A DNA stretch of 64,000 nt from Anodontia alba (taxonomy: Eukaryota; Mollusca; Bivalvia; Lucinida; Lucinidae). Numbering within the stretch: position 1 is the first letter of the stretch; each line of letters opens with the position of its first letter. The stretch covers positions 32,518,424 to 32,582,423 of the forward strand of contig OZ024828.1 of the NCBI GenBank assembly GCA_964016985.1, in the 5' to 3' direction. The notes beneath the pieces are model-generated. The model was not told the origin of the DNA, ran no database searches, and saw nothing but the letters and a program-made list of their open reading frames with translations. The translations under genes and the position numbers were made by a program. Shown here piece by piece: positions 20,720-31,659 of this stretch.

Positions 20720-20923
20720 GTTCTTGAGTCCGTAGATAATGGTCTTGACGGGCCAAGAAAGCAAATATTTATGAATAGTTTAAGGAAATTTTCTTATTTT
20801 ATTACGAAATGTAAGTTGTGTGTACTCTTAAGAATCGCCTCATCGAGACGATTCTTGTGAAAACACTCAACATACCTTTTTTGTAGAAGATTGAAACAAA
20901 TATCTCGAACAAATTTCCATGGT

Positions 20924-21272
20924 CCTTTAAGGCTTCATATTCTTCATAAATAGACATTTTATTATCCAAGAACGGTTTTAAAAGTATTGACACAATCATA
21001 AACTGTGGCACCTGACACCATGAAAAATTTCATTTAGTCTCTCGTTCTCGAACTGTATCAAAAATGAAATGAATTTTAGAGTATCTCTGAATTTATGTTG
21101 CCAACATTAATTCAGAGATACGATAAATATCATTTCATTTTGACCCATTTTAGAATAACGAGAGACTAACTGAAATTGTACAGGCTGTCAGATGCCACAT
21201 GAGGTATTAATACCAAATATCAATTTAATAAACCTTTCTTGGATAATGACTATTTTTGAGGAATATCGAGCC
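20924..21272. mobile_element. Family C foldback element nested in B2 (C2)
   Basis: The left end CTTTAAGGCTTCATATTC and right end GAGGAATATCGA frame an inverted repeat with TGGCACCTGACACC / CAGGCTGTCAGATGCCA and TTAGTCTCTCGTT / AACGAGAGACTAACT. It interrupts B2 at CCATGGTCC. Same layout as C1. Confidence 0.85.
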
Positions 21273-21286
21273 ATTGTGGTTGGACT

Positions 21287-21571
21287 CATCACGAAAATAC
21301 GCCTGTATAATTTTGTCCCCCTTAAACCACACTTTTACATAGTAAGTTTACAGGGTATACATTATTTTTTTATTTTGTTTAAAAAACCACTGATTGTGGG
21401 TACTCATTAGAATCGCCTCACCGAGGCGGTTCTAACGAGTACCACAATCTATGTTTTTGGCAGAAATATGAAAAGTATCAGAATTTTTTTTTTTTTTTTT
21501 TGTCTGCAAACTTTCTTTTTTTGGGGGATGTAAAATTTTCAATATATTTGAATAGGCGTGTTTTTGTAATT
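21287..21571 (-). mobile_element. Family A MITE at the tip of B2 (A8)
   Basis: Right end first (CATCACGAAAATACGCC). It ends GGCGTGTTTTTGTAATT. A poly-T expansion lies in the left arm (21484-21500). Left flank GGACT plus right flank GTA rebuilds the family B terminus GGACTGTA, so the copy inserted 3 bp from the end of B2. Confidence 0.88.
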
Positions 21572-21689
21572 GTATTTTTGCTTCAGAAAGTAAAGAATAC
21601 ATCTGGTAGACTTTCCGCCATTTTTCACAAGAGAGATCATTTTTGTGACACTGTCTGCTTTCCTGCACACCATTCCCCTTCAAAACCCC

Positions 21690-21830
21690 TTCAAAACGTA
21701 TTCTACTCTAAATGGAAACTATTTGCTCCCAGGGGACCAAGTGCCTTCCTTTCAGAGTAGGCCTCTTGTCACAGGTGAGGCAAAACAGTTTTGGCAGAGT
21801 TATCTGCCTTGAAATTGTATCCCTTCCCCT
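21690..21830 (+). repeat. Family K dispersed repeat
   Basis: Contains TTCTACTCTAAATGGAAACT, ATTTGCTCCCAGG, CCTTTCAGAGTAGGCCTCTT, GAGGCAAAACAGTTTTGGCA and GAGTTATCTGCCTTGAAAT, an informative copy for the family's right half. Confidence 0.65.
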
Positions 21831-21871
21831 TAAACGTTTCGCTCAGACTACAGACAAATTCGCTGTTAGTT

Positions 21872-21978
21872 CCCAGCTAGCATTCTACGTAAATCTACAT
21901 CAGGCCATCATCGGCCCGTCAGCTACCCTGACGGGCCGATGACGGCCCGATATAGATTTACGTAGAATGCTGACTGGG
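21872..21978. mobile_element. Family E small hairpin element (copy 2)
   Basis: CCCAGCTAGCATTCTACG ... CGTAGAATGCTGACTGGG form almost perfect 50-base arms. The centre is ATCATCGGCCCGTCAG / CTGACGGGCCGATGAC. Whole length about 107 bp. Nearly the entire element is palindrome. Confidence 0.9.
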
Positions 21979-22045
21979 TTAATGGAATTAACTTTGCTTT
22001 GTGTAATATATATAAAAGAAAAAAAACAATTAACCCTCTAAGCCT

Positions 22046-22120
22046 TGCAGACCAAAACAGATATCTTTGCAAACATCGTCTCATTACGAGCCGTCTCATC
22101 TGGATCAACACTGTTTGCCA
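22046..22120. repeat. Family H hairpin, degenerate
   Basis: AGCCTTGCAGACC and CATCTGGATCAACACTGTTTGCC flank a diverged loop. Recognised by similarity to 8844-8913 on the right side only. Confidence 0.45.
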
Positions 22121-22583
22121 TTCTGTTCTCAATGTTGTAATCGCTCGCCTTTTTCAATAATAGACATTATCCAAATTTAAATAGAAAAGTCTAATTCACA
22201 GACATAGGGATGAAAGGGTTAATGAATACTATTAGCATAGCAATATTGCTAAGCGTTGTGATTGTCAAGTTTTATTCATAAAAACAAATATATTAAACTG
22301 CTAAATGATATAGTTTGGGTTTACAGGTTTGGTAATATTTAAAATCAGCATTTTCAATTATCCATCCATCAGCGCGAAATGCGCTTCAAATACGGCTTTT
22401 ACTCAGCGAGCTGCCTATTGTCATTGGCTTTAGGACAGAAACGTAGTAAAACAGAGCAAAAATAAAGTGGCTGTAAACCGGTCGCGCCATGAAAAAAAAA
22501 AAAATGTCTTCAGGACATATGTGAACTGTAAATACCCAGATCAGCCAGCGATCCCGCACAATCTGATATTGATTGATTTTAGT

Positions 22584-22800
22584 TTCAGATGGAGTTTACG
22601 GCCCAGTAAACACTGTAAAGGTCATGTCGAGCAGATCAGTTAAACAACTGTCCACACTTTCCTGGGCAGGCTTAGTTCTCCAAGCGGTTAACTAGTACTT
22701 CTGAACATGCTTTCTGCAGTTACTGACAACAGAATCAGCGGAAGGGAGCGGAAAGTTCGTAGAATCGCTTTCATGATCAATCTCAACAAAAGTTTTGTGG
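22584..22800 (-). mobile_element. tRNA-derived SINE, 5'-truncated (S2)
   Basis: Minus-strand copy of the S1 body. It contains the complement of GACTGGGCC, AACCGCTTTGAG (here CTCCAAGCGGTTAACTAGT on +), CTTCCGCTGATTC and GATTGATCATGAAA. The tRNA-like head is absent; only GTGGCCGAGCTG-like sequence lies where it should be. 5' truncation is usual for target-primed retroelements. Confidence 0.75.
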
Positions 22801-22889
22801 CCGAGCTGTACTATGGAGTCCAGATCACAATCTGCTTTGAGTGTTTGCTATAACAGGATATAGTCTACAGTACCCTGTGATTCTGTGAG

Positions 22890-23065
22890 TTGACAATAAG
22901 GGCCATGATCAGACTATGAAGATATACAGGTTGTTCTGAGCATTCGATATCTGCATATTCCAAGAAAAACAGTTTTTTCATTGCACAGTTCAAATGTACC
23001 ACTACAAAGGTACTACGCAAACTGATCTGGGCGTTCGCTGCCCGCATATGCCCGAAGACACATTG
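22890..23065. repeat. Family G foldback repeat, diverged
   Basis: Contains CATGATCAGACTATGAAGAT, CAGGTTGTTCTGAGCATTCG, ACTACGCAAACTGATCTGGG and TTCGCTGCCCGCATATGCCC in the order expected for the family. Confidence 0.55.
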
Positions 23066-23280
23066 ATGAAGAAATAGGAACTGTAACAATCACGAGGCGA
23101 ATGTAACAATCACAAAAAAAAAAGCACAGCTTCGGATACACATTCAGGTAACTCTGTATTGGTTTGGCTCCCTTCTGAACAAGAGGTTTAGATATACTTG
23201 AAAACAATTACATAATCGCAACAATTGTCCCCTTTGTGACTACCAAGCGTGTTTGTCCCGTTAAATAGATAATTGTCCCT

Positions 23281-23575
23281 TCCGGCCTTGAAGGCAGTCG
23301 GATGCGCTTCCGACTGGTGATCAAGAGGTCATGGGTTCGATCTCCGCCGGGTCCGGCCATATTCTTTAGTGGAGATTGATTATGAAACATTTTCTACGGA
23401 CATTCTCTCCCTTCCACTGATTTAAGGACAGTTTCTGGTGAAAGTATGTGCACATGTACTCGTCAACCGCTTTGAGAACTTAGCCAGCCGAAAAAAAAAG
23501 TGTGGTTAAGTAAACTGACATTACGTTAACAGTGTTGACTGGGTCGTTTAACTCCAAACCAACCAGCCGGCTTGC
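23281..23575 (+). mobile_element. tRNA-derived SINE (S3)
   Basis: The head CGGCCTTGAAGGCAGTCGG and CATGGGTTCGATCTCCG give weaker A and B boxes than S1. The body follows with GTGGAGATTGATTATGAAAC, TCTCCCTTCCACTGATTTAA, AACCGCTTTGAGAACTTAGC and GACTGGGTCGTTTAACTCC. An A-run insertion (23491-23499) interrupts the body. It lies in the region downstream of the GPCR exon. Confidence 0.85.
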
Positions 23576-23658
23576 ATGGTTGTGGGAGGGATAAATAGTA
23601 TCAGTTTTGTTTGACGCGGCAAATATCGGGAGCTTGCTACCATGCCGGAGTCACATTA

Positions 23659-23853
23659 CAGTAAAACCTGTGTAAGACAGCCACCTTTGAAATTGACCTT
23701 AGTGGTTGATGTGGAAAGATGGTTGTCTAATAAAGGTACATGTCATGTAATTTTGCTACATGACATGTACCTTTATAAGACAGACAAATTTTTCCCCATC
23801 CACCACTATTTAAAGTCAGTCTCGAAGGTGGCTCTCTTACACAGGTGTTACTG
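23659..23853. mobile_element. TA-flanked MITE, CAGTAAAACC type
   Basis: TA/CAGTAAAACCTGTGTAAGAC to GTCTCTTACACAGG-like complement ending GTTACTG/TA. The centre is a hairpin with AAAGGTACATGTCATGTA and its complement around ATTTTGC. About 195 bp, mariner-like by its TA flanks. If the GPCR gene is expressed, this lies about 90 bp inside its first coding intron. Confidence 0.8.
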
Positions 23854-23943
23854 TATTAAGAAAGCAAGCCGCGACCTGACAATATTCTCGGTCTTCGGCA
23901 CTGGAGTACATTTACGGTTACGGTTCAAACAACAATAACTTAC

Positions 23944-24253
23944 CGACTATATTCATTGGATCTGCCACTGCCGTAACATATAAATCTGATATTGCGAGGT
24001 TAACAAAGAATGCAGACTCGACGTTTCTTATATGTTTATTCATTGCTAAGGCTAATATTGTCATCACGTTCCCTCCTGTTCCAACCAATGACGCGAGACA
24101 AAGAATTAGAATAGATGGATATGCTGTCCATGGACTTGATGAAATAAATTCGTGTTTTCCGAATGTTCGTTCGGACAATACTGACTGAAAATCCAGTACA
24201 GAAGCTGTAGAATTGTCCATTTCAATATCAGAGATCGTCTTATTGTCCATCAT
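23944..24253 (-). CDS. Class A (rhodopsin-like) GPCR, first coding exon
   Basis: Encodes the extracellular N-terminus, TM1, the first intracellular loop and TM2 of a seven-helix receptor. About 103 codons are read, starting MMDNKTISDIEMDNSTASV. N-glycosylation sequons lie at N4 and N14. TM1 spans about residues 45-70 with the GN motif (N62, the N1.50 position), the loop has NKHIRNVES, and TM2 spans about 81-101 with NLAISDLYV (D90, the D2.50 position). The exon ends in ATAGTCG followed by GTAAGT, a consensus donor with a phase 1 intron. A polypyrimidine-like tract and ACAG on the minus strand at about 24347-24351 could be the acceptor of this exon. The loop and TM2 wording recalls melatonin-receptor-like or moody-like invertebrate receptors, but the ligand is unknown. 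Later exons (TM3 onward, DRY, NPxxY) should lie at lower coordinates and were not found. The gene may have a very long intron, or this may be an orphaned fragment. Confidence 0.8.
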
Positions 24254-24346
24254 AATGAGATGGCTGCCTCGTGTCCAAAAGAAAGACTGTAAATATGAAC
24301 CATACGTTTCGTAGTTGCTGTTGGTAGTGGTGGTGTTTTCTTTACA
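24254..24346 (-). other. Probable 5' untranslated part of the GPCR exon
   Basis: The sequence between the possible acceptor (GACAG on the minus strand, ending at 24347) and the ATG pair at 24253/24250. This is inference from the splice-like context TTTGTTGTAGTTTAATTTTGACAG (split here as TTTGTTGTAG and TTTAATTTTGACAG). No transcript evidence. Confidence 0.35.
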
Positions 24347-24359
24347 CTGTCAAAATTAA

Positions 24360-27110
24360 ACTACAACAAAATGCCATTAATTATTGTTTTTGAATGCCTT
24401 TTTGGTAAATACATGCATATTTTTCATTGAATGTCTTTTAATGGACAAGCGCAAACTTAACCAAATATTTAAAATATTTGAGCAGATAAGCAAATCCTCG
24501 AGTTTTACATATTTTTCCCACAATAAGTAAGGAAAAACAGTGTCTATAAATAATACACTGCCTCCAACATGTACAATGTATGCCTTGTCTACACAGTCAG
24601 TTCCACTACGATCATCCCGCTATTTATTATAGTCATGTTCCCAGAAATTGTAATTCATTATCCGTAAGCTTAAGATACAAATTTAAACAAAATATCGGCA
24701 ATACATTCTGCAACATACTTCCTAGATATATACAACTCATTAAGCTAATGGTTTCTGATCACGCTTTTTGTGATTTGTTTTCTTTAAAAATATCAATTTG
24801 AATTAGTTTTCCTCCCTTCGTTCAGAAAATATAATAGGTTATCTTACCACGATTTGATGAAATTTAACTTTGCTGGCATCTTTTAATGTATCCATAATAG
24901 ATTTGTGTTTCTAAAATCATACAGCTGTATATCATATCACAAACTTATTGATAATTTTTCACAAACTATCATAAGTTTAATCATAAAAAAGACAAGGATT
25001 GCTTTGAACTTTTAAACATGTCTGTGGTTTCAGATCCGTGTTGTATACATATAATCTTTTCTGGAACACCTGGTGCATTGAATACAACCGAAATTTATAC
25101 AGTCAATGTAACAAACTATTCTTATCTGCAATTACAGCAACCTCTGCTTGTTTTATCTGTTCCACATACTACAATTTAGAAGATAACGCCCCACCTGTAC
25201 CAAAGTACAATTTTAATAAAAGAAAACTCATCCTTGGGTAAGTATCCAATATAACTACGCCAATTATACAGAGCGTGTTTCTACAAATTGACAGCATTTG
25301 TAAATAGAATAAAAGACTTTCCCAGTTAACTGACAACATGTATGCGATGCTCACTTCTCGCCCGTATCTTTATATCCCAATATTTCCATTCTAGGCAAGT
25401 ATTGCTTTATTATGTAAATAAGCTTCTTATTGGATACGTAAAAGGTAAAAAAAATATCCTTTTAACTGCAACAAAACTATATAAAAAATACGTCAATCTA
25501 AGACTAGGATCGTGTATCAACATTTTATTTTTAAGCATACTCCTTTTCTAATACAAGACCTATTAGGCGTATTGTTGGCATGTTAATTTCCCATTTCCTT
25601 CAGTGCATTATATTACGTTCAAGTAAATTAATATTGCTATGTTAAGCTAAAACAGTATATTTGACTAGTGGAATTCATATTGGCACATGCAGTCTATTTT
25701 ATTACTATTTTCTATGCTAATGGAGTTTTTAATATCATCACCAAATTTTCAATCACAATTTTTGTTGCATTAATGACTTTAATAGTAACGTTTTCAATAA
25801 ACAAAAATCTACAAGCAATTTTGTTTTGTTAAGATTAGAATGATATTAAGTCTTACTGCTTTGCTGTTAGCAAAATAATTAGACTTAAAAACCATTCGAA
25901 TATTTACAAAACAAAAGTGTTTGTAGCGTTTGTTCAGTCTTCCCACCTCAAATGATATTGGGAACTCAGAACCACTACGTAAATAAACTCCGATATATAT
26001 GCACCCACAGTGCCTCAAATGCATCTTTTTGTTGTGTACACATACCTATAATTAATGAAAACCTTAACCGTAGTAAATTTGAAATTTGATGCTTAAATAC
26101 ATGTTGTTTTCATGCAAATCAAGTATGTATTTTTGTTAGTGTTGAGCTATTGAGAACGCATATACTTGCATGCACCAATGCCAATGAATAATAATTTATC
26201 TACTTCAATATCTATATACTCGTACATCACCCTCCGTAGGGATTACATGCGGATTCGTAAGAGTACGATGATTGGTGGATAAATGTTATTCAAATAAATG
26301 TTTCCATAAATTTTTAGTTAGTTGTAAACATGAAAGGTTAAACTGATAAACATCTCAGAAACATTACAGTGAAAGATAAGGGTGATATTCTGCACACTGA
26401 TATTATTGTGCATACGGTGGTTCGGAGAGTCTCGACAGCAGGCAGTAATACTGTATGTGACAGTAACCGATTCTATCGCACGATAACGGGTAGGTAGTTG
26501 AATTATTTATGACAGTATTCCGCGGTATACTCATGTGTGTTAATTTCGGGGAATTCTCATTGAGGCACGACATTCTGGGGCGAGGCATGGCTACCTTTTA
26601 GTGGAATTGTTTATACTAAATGCAGAGCCGAGAATCGTCTCGTCACTGCTCAAGAAACTCCCAGCAAAGACACTGTATCATTTGTGTGACGCATACATAC
26701 CTGAACGATAAAAGGATCCGCCTAGCTATTTTACATCACACTATTTCCATTTTGTTAATGTTGGTTTAGTATTCGGCCTCCAACGAGATGGAACGTATTC
26801 GACTCGGTCTCGTACCAGTGACTTGTATGGTCCTTCACATATAGCTTAGGATCAGGATTTAACTTTTCTATTAGGGAACAATAAGACGTGCCGAAGTACC
26901 GATTTTCTGAATATGGTTGTTGAAAGATAAATTGTTGGTTATACAGTCACTTAAATATTTAGAACTATCGACTGATTCAAGAATCTGACCTAGCTGAGGT
27001 ACTCACGAAGGACTGAAGTTATAGATCTTCTCACATCTACGGGAACACATTTACTTGGATTGAAAACCATAGTTATAGATAAGAGGGACTATTCGCATAA
27101 TTGCTTTCAT
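24360..27110. other. No gene recognised; AT-rich flank of the GPCR exon
   Basis: About 2.7 kb with few recognisable repeats. This is unusual in this window, so it may be upstream intron or promoter DNA of the receptor gene. The open frames are short and show no domain I know. ATTAGCATAGAAAATAGTAA-type AT-rich stretches prevail. Confidence 0.4.
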
Positions 27111-27122
27111 ATACGATATTGA

Positions 27123-27215
27123 CGAAAACGTATGTTGTTGTAGCCATTAGAAGTGCTTCTAATGAATACTCACAACATATGTTTTGATGCGAAATAAGAA
27201 AACTATCAATACTTT
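27123..27215. repeat. Solitary core palindrome related to families A and B
   Basis: ACGTATGTTGTTGTAGCCAT, TAGAAGTGCTTCTA, ATGAATACTCACAACATATG and TTTTGATGCGAAATAAGAAA follow the core order of family A (CATAGATTGTG...GCAGAAATAAGAAAA). Neither family A nor family B termini are visible around it. The arms are shorter than in the complete elements. Confidence 0.55.
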
Positions 27216-27634
27216 TTGGTTAAAAACTTTAGCCTTATAAGGAGCTATGACACCCATGCGCCACATTATGTCCTGTTTCTGAAAATGATATTGGTCTTTC
27301 CGTAGTATTTGAGCATCCTGTCAGCTAGAAAATGTAAAGTAGGCAGATGCGTCTTCAGCGAACAAACGTACTTTAGTCTTGAGCTAGGGCACGACAAAAC
27401 CTACAATAAGACTGAGGCTCTCCCAGGGGTTATGGGGAACAGGGGAATAATGTCTTTTCTTTCAGATGAACAAGGGAAAACGCGTCTAAAAATGAAGGGA
27501 ACAGGGGAACAAATGTAATTTTGGGGAGCATGAAACATAGAATATTAAGATTTTGATTTTGGGAAACAAGGGAAAATGCTGAAATATTTCAGGGGAACAA
27601 GGGAACAGGTACATGTACCCCCTGGGAGGGCCTC

Positions 27635-27830
27635 AAGGCTTGTGCGATCAGCGAAGACTCATATCAGCCTGCGCATCCGCGCAGTCTGATCAGAGTCTTC
27701 GCTAATTACATGTGTCTTCTACAGTCTCCGGGCTATCCAGCGTAGGCTTAATTAGAATCCTTGTCATACAGGATATATGCGCAGGCTAATCTGTCTTTGC
27801 TGGTCACAGAGTTCTTTTCGTAGTTTTTGT
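27635..27830. repeat. Family G foldback repeat
   Basis: Contains TGTGCGATCAGCGAAGACTC, ATCAGCCTGCGCATCCGCGC, AGTCTGATCAGAGTCTTCGC and, after a diverged middle, TATGCGCAGGCTAATCTGTC. Confidence 0.8.
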
Positions 27831-28215
27831 CGTACACTGGCTCTCTTATCAAAGGAATCAAAGGAGCATTAATATATACCTAGAGCCGCATGTGATCAAG
27901 ACATGAACTCTCTGAGGTACAGTATATGTCGCAGGAATGTAGAGTGACTATTCGTTTTTAAGAACATTCAGTTCTAAATACGTTTGAAAAGTCAAGAACC
28001 GGATGATGAGTTGACTCTTCTACGAGATTACAATGACTAATTGGTGTTTTACTGAGTAGGGAGCTATTATGCGAACCGAATGTTTATGTATGCCCTGTCC
28101 TGAGAGCAGCATCGGGACCCAGGGTGAAGTTTTTGGACTGTGAAAGTGTTTTAAACCTCGGTGGTTTATACTGCTGACTGGTCTAAGGCGGTTGTCCTGG
28201 TGTTGATCTTACTGT
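27830..28215. other. No recognised feature
   Basis: No gene or named repeat. The preceding stretch 27430-27630 is rich in AAGGGAACAGGGGAA-type phrases, which may be an eroded short tandem repeat. Confidence 0.35.
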
Positions 28216-28222
28216 GTGTAGC

Positions 28223-28281
<59 letters not shown>
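28223..28281. repeat. (TG)n microsatellite
   Basis: About 29 uninterrupted TG units, able to form Z-DNA. It is followed 38 bp later by a poly-T run. Confidence 0.95.
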
Positions 28282-28282
<1 letters not shown>

Positions 28283-28316
28283 CTAGGCAAATTATATAAA
28301 GTGTGTTGCTTTGTGC

Positions 28317-28318
<2 letters not shown>

Positions 28319-28350
<32 letters not shown>
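28319..28350. repeat. Poly-T tract
   Basis: About 32 T. Confidence 0.9.
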
Positions 28351-28352
<2 letters not shown>

Positions 28353-28559
28353 TTGTCCTTTAAGCATTGCGCTAACCTCCCATGGGGAAGAGAGAGAGCT
28401 GGTCTGTGTGTTTTTTGTGTTGGTTTGTGTCCCTTTCCTCTGGGATTGACTGCGACTTGTGATTGCGGCATCTGTGGACTTTTCTTTTTACAAGTGATAT
28501 GGAAACGATCGAATGGTAATAATGAATGCGAAATGCTCTTTTAAATGCAGCACTGTAAA

Positions 28560-29340
28560 GTCATGAGCTGAAGTCCGCCTTCCGTGGGATTCGAAGGTCA
28601 TGGTCTAAAGTCAGGAGCACTAATTACTGGACAATCCGGGCGCTTCACCTGTCCAAATGAGTCACCATATAATGACTCCCATAAATCTTCTTTAAGTTAG
28701 CCACTTGTTTTGTATGGGAGGAGTCATTTCTGTATTGAAAAAAGACATTATTATTATAAACGTACACCTTAGTTCAGGCATACTGTTTATTGAACCATAC
28801 ATATACACCATTACTCTGTTTTGTAATGTCCCGCTTCATTATATGTCTTGCTTTGGATATGCTGTTATAGATACTTCCAACATTTACAATGCAAGCAGAT
28901 TATAAACTTCTTGTAGTAGAAACAACACCTTGAATTTATTTGAATAATGAAATGTTATCTCTTGGACATAAAAAACAGACTGCCATTTAAAACTGTAAGC
29001 ACTATCGCTGCAATTATAATTTCTTTTACTAGATGCACGGTCATTTAAACAAAACTACAAACTGGAAATGAACAAGTCAAGAAGCATAGCCTCCTCCACA
29101 TGACTTCAAAGGAAGGAGAGAAGAAAATTGTTTAAAGTTATGCTCTTCAAATATTCACACTTCGACTTTGACAACCTAATTGATTCATGTTAGTGTTATC
29201 TGACTGATAGGAAAACATAATTTCACATTTAAAAACTAGGACAATGCACAAGAAAAGTCAGAAAACAAAACTAAAACTCTAACGACAGTCAGGACCAGGA
29301 ATACAATGACTGACTGTCTGATTAATGATCTGAGCCGCAA
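28560..29340. other. No recognised feature
   Basis: No recognisable gene, RNA gene or repeat before the family D element. Confidence 0.4.
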
Positions 29341-29344
29341 CGTC

Positions 29345-29587
29345 AGGCCCTGAGGTTATAAAACTTTTTTCATGCTCAACTCATCTGAGCATGAACTTTT
29401 CTCTGCTGATAAATATGAAAATGCCAACTATTGTGGGCATTTTCATATTAATTAGCAGAGAAAATTTCATTCTCAGCTATGTTTAGCAAAACGGAATTTG
29501 CAGTGTTAGTAATTTGAGATTTATTAGCATGAAACTTTCATGCTCAGTTGAGTTGAGCATGAGAAACGTTTTATAACCTCTAGGCCA
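29345..29587. mobile_element. Family D foldback element (copy 3)
   Basis: AGGCCCTGAGGTTATAA to TTATAACCTCTAGGCC. The centre is AAAATGCCAACTATTGTGGGCATTTT (written as arms AAAATGCCAAC and GGGCATTTT). CATGCTCAACTC lies near both ends. It abuts the family G copy that starts at 29588. Confidence 0.88.
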
Positions 29588-30035
29588 GAAAGTGTATCCT
29601 CGGACATGTGTGCCCGGCGACATTTCAGATCAGCCTGCCAGCGCAGTCAGGGCCCAGTTGTTCAAAGCGTCGTTAGCTTAACGAGCTCGTTAAGGGTCAT
29701 TTCGTTAACTGTTTTAGCAGATTCAATATACAATATTCTGATATTTTTTGCTGAAAAAAAAGTGAGTAGCTTTTGCACTGCAAAAGCTACTCACATTTTT
29801 TCAGCAAAAAATTTCAGCATATTTGCATATCACCCGATGCAAATTTTAACGAGTCGTTAACTAACGATGTCGTTAGCTTTGAACAACTGGGCCCAGAATA
29901 TTTATTTGGTGCATTTTGGATAGCTAAGCAAAGTATCTTCATGTGGACGACGAAGACTCAGATAAGACAGTGTGGATGCGCAGGCTGACTTTAGTCTACG
30001 TTTTGCGCACATGTAGGAAGGTACGTGTTCTCACA
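29588..30035. repeat. Family G foldback repeat interrupted by a family I element
   Basis: Left part: TGTGCCCGGCGACATTTCAG and ATCAGCCTGCCAGCGCAGTC. Right part (from 29895): GGTGCATTTTGGATAGCTAA, GACGACGAAGACTCAGATAA and GGATGCGCAGGCTGAC, ending GAAGGTACGTGTTCTCAC. The insertion at 29650-29894 separates the two halves. Confidence 0.8.
29650..29894. mobile_element. Family I foldback element nested in family G
   Basis: Terminal inverted repeats GGGCCCAGTTGTTCAAAG / CTTTGAACAACTGGGCCC continue as CGTCGTTAGCTTAACGA / complement-like TCGTTAACTAACGATGTCG. The centre is a hairpin GTAGCTTTTGCACTGCAAAAGCTAC. About 245 bp. A truncated copy is at 36423. Confidence 0.88.
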
Positions 30036-30039
30036 TTGC

Positions 30040-31640
30040 GGCACATTATATAATTGTCCTATAAACGTGTTTTCTTTAAATAGAATCTAGAAACGCCTGT
30101 GGATTCTAAAAAGACAATGTCGGTGATTTTACAAAAATCAATGTTCCACTTTTTCTGAACCATGTAATAAACAAACTACTGAATTCTTATTTTAGACACA
30201 AAATTATGATTCAGTTCATCAGGCCTATGTTCAAATGTGCAAACTACTCCTGAGCGTTCTGCCCTGTATCCTTGCTCGAGGATCGAAGACTAAACATCAC
30301 TATCACATTGCACTTCTAAACGCAGACCAGATCTGTCAAACAAATAGTACACCTTGATGAGGAATGTAACTTTCGTCAGTCATTTCAAATCGGTAAGCAG
30401 ATGAAATCTTATCTGCGAAAAACATCACAGAACAATATTCCAGTGATACAATCTTTCATAGAATGCTAGTACAAATGCCACTCATTTAATTGCTTATAAT
30501 TTAATGCTGTGATATTGGTATGCGTGTTTTGATATTTTTAATTTAATATATCTTGAACATTTGAAACGTAAACTAAACTGTATAATACGCATATATATAT
30601 TGAATAAAAACATACCGATGTGACCTTATGATGAAAGATACATTACTACATATTATTGAACAGCTACCTAAAGAACACTTCCTGTCCGACAGATGGGCCC
30701 TGTATAACATTTAAATTGTTTATTATTTTGTCAATCCAGTAATTTGCATGTAGATACCAAAGAAACCGGACAGAGAGATATTCTATGACAGATTTCACTT
30801 ATTTGAAAGATTATAAGATTTTTTTTATTTTTGTGAGGAACTTATCTACATACTGCTACCCGACAGGGTGAGATTTTAATTTGAGATTACAATATTGTTA
30901 CTGACTTTATCGGTCCTTAACATGGGATATAAATTAGACAGCTACACTTTGAAAAACAAGAAGCCACAAAAAGGATATCAATCTGATTACTTTTTATCCG
31001 ACTTCAGACATTAGAAAACATTCAATCTATTTCATACAGATTAAGAAGTATTTCAGTAGAGTTTCCAATATAGGTAAATTGCTTCATGTAACCGCAGTCT
31101 ATTTTCAGAGCAGAGTCCCAGATACGCAGCAGCTTAATTTCCGTACAGAAACATCATTGGAGTCTGTCAAATTGAAGTATAGCGAATGTTTTTGCACACG
31201 AACCTATCAGCAAACAAAGTCAGCCTGGAAAGATCACAGCTTCAAAACGGCACCAAAACAAGCAAATAAGTGGAGTAAATAAAGATAAAACGAAAAAGCA
31301 TATTTGCAGTACCATACAGAGCAAAACGGAATTGGACACAAATAATGGCTACTTTACTTCAGCATACTGGCATGTTCAACTTTTGCATTCCTGGTTCGAT
31401 TTTTATAACACCAGATTCTCTCAGCCAATATTAGTTTTACCGACCCTTGGCATGTTAAGTTATATGTATCTGAATATTGTGTGACTATTTCTTTCTTTCG
31501 TCGAATCATAAATTGTCATAAACCAGTGCATGCGTAGGAGACAGAAAAGAACAAACTGTGTTTTAAAGTAATATAACAAAGCACCAAACTAATCTAGGGT
31601 CCCAAGTGGCCCAGAAATCGCTCACCTGGAATTGGCTGAT
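30040..31640. other. No recognised feature
   Basis: About 1.6 kb of AT-rich DNA with no recognised gene or repeat. Open frames up to 67 codons show no known motif. Confidence 0.4.
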
Positions 31641-31659
31641 CATGATATGTTACATTGTG

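Larger units (their letters stand above)
20113..21286 (+). mobile_element. Family B MITE interrupted by three insertions (B2)
   Basis: The left end CAGTTGAACCTCAATAGCTC continues to TTCGAACTC at 20171, where a family A element begins. The B sequence resumes at 20720 (GTTCTTGAGTCC), passes the B core (TGTGTACTCTTAAGAATCGC CTC around 20820) and reaches TTCCATGGTCC at 20923. A family C foldback follows. B resumes at 21273 with GCCATTGTGGTTGGACT, next to family A copy A8. Removing the insertions leaves an element of about 300 bp colinear with B1 and B4. Confidence 0.85.

Noticed and set aside
23642..23938. 98-codon plus-strand frame next to the GPCR exon
   Set aside because: It reads across the TA-flanked MITE at 23659-23853 and then the antisense side of the receptor intron.
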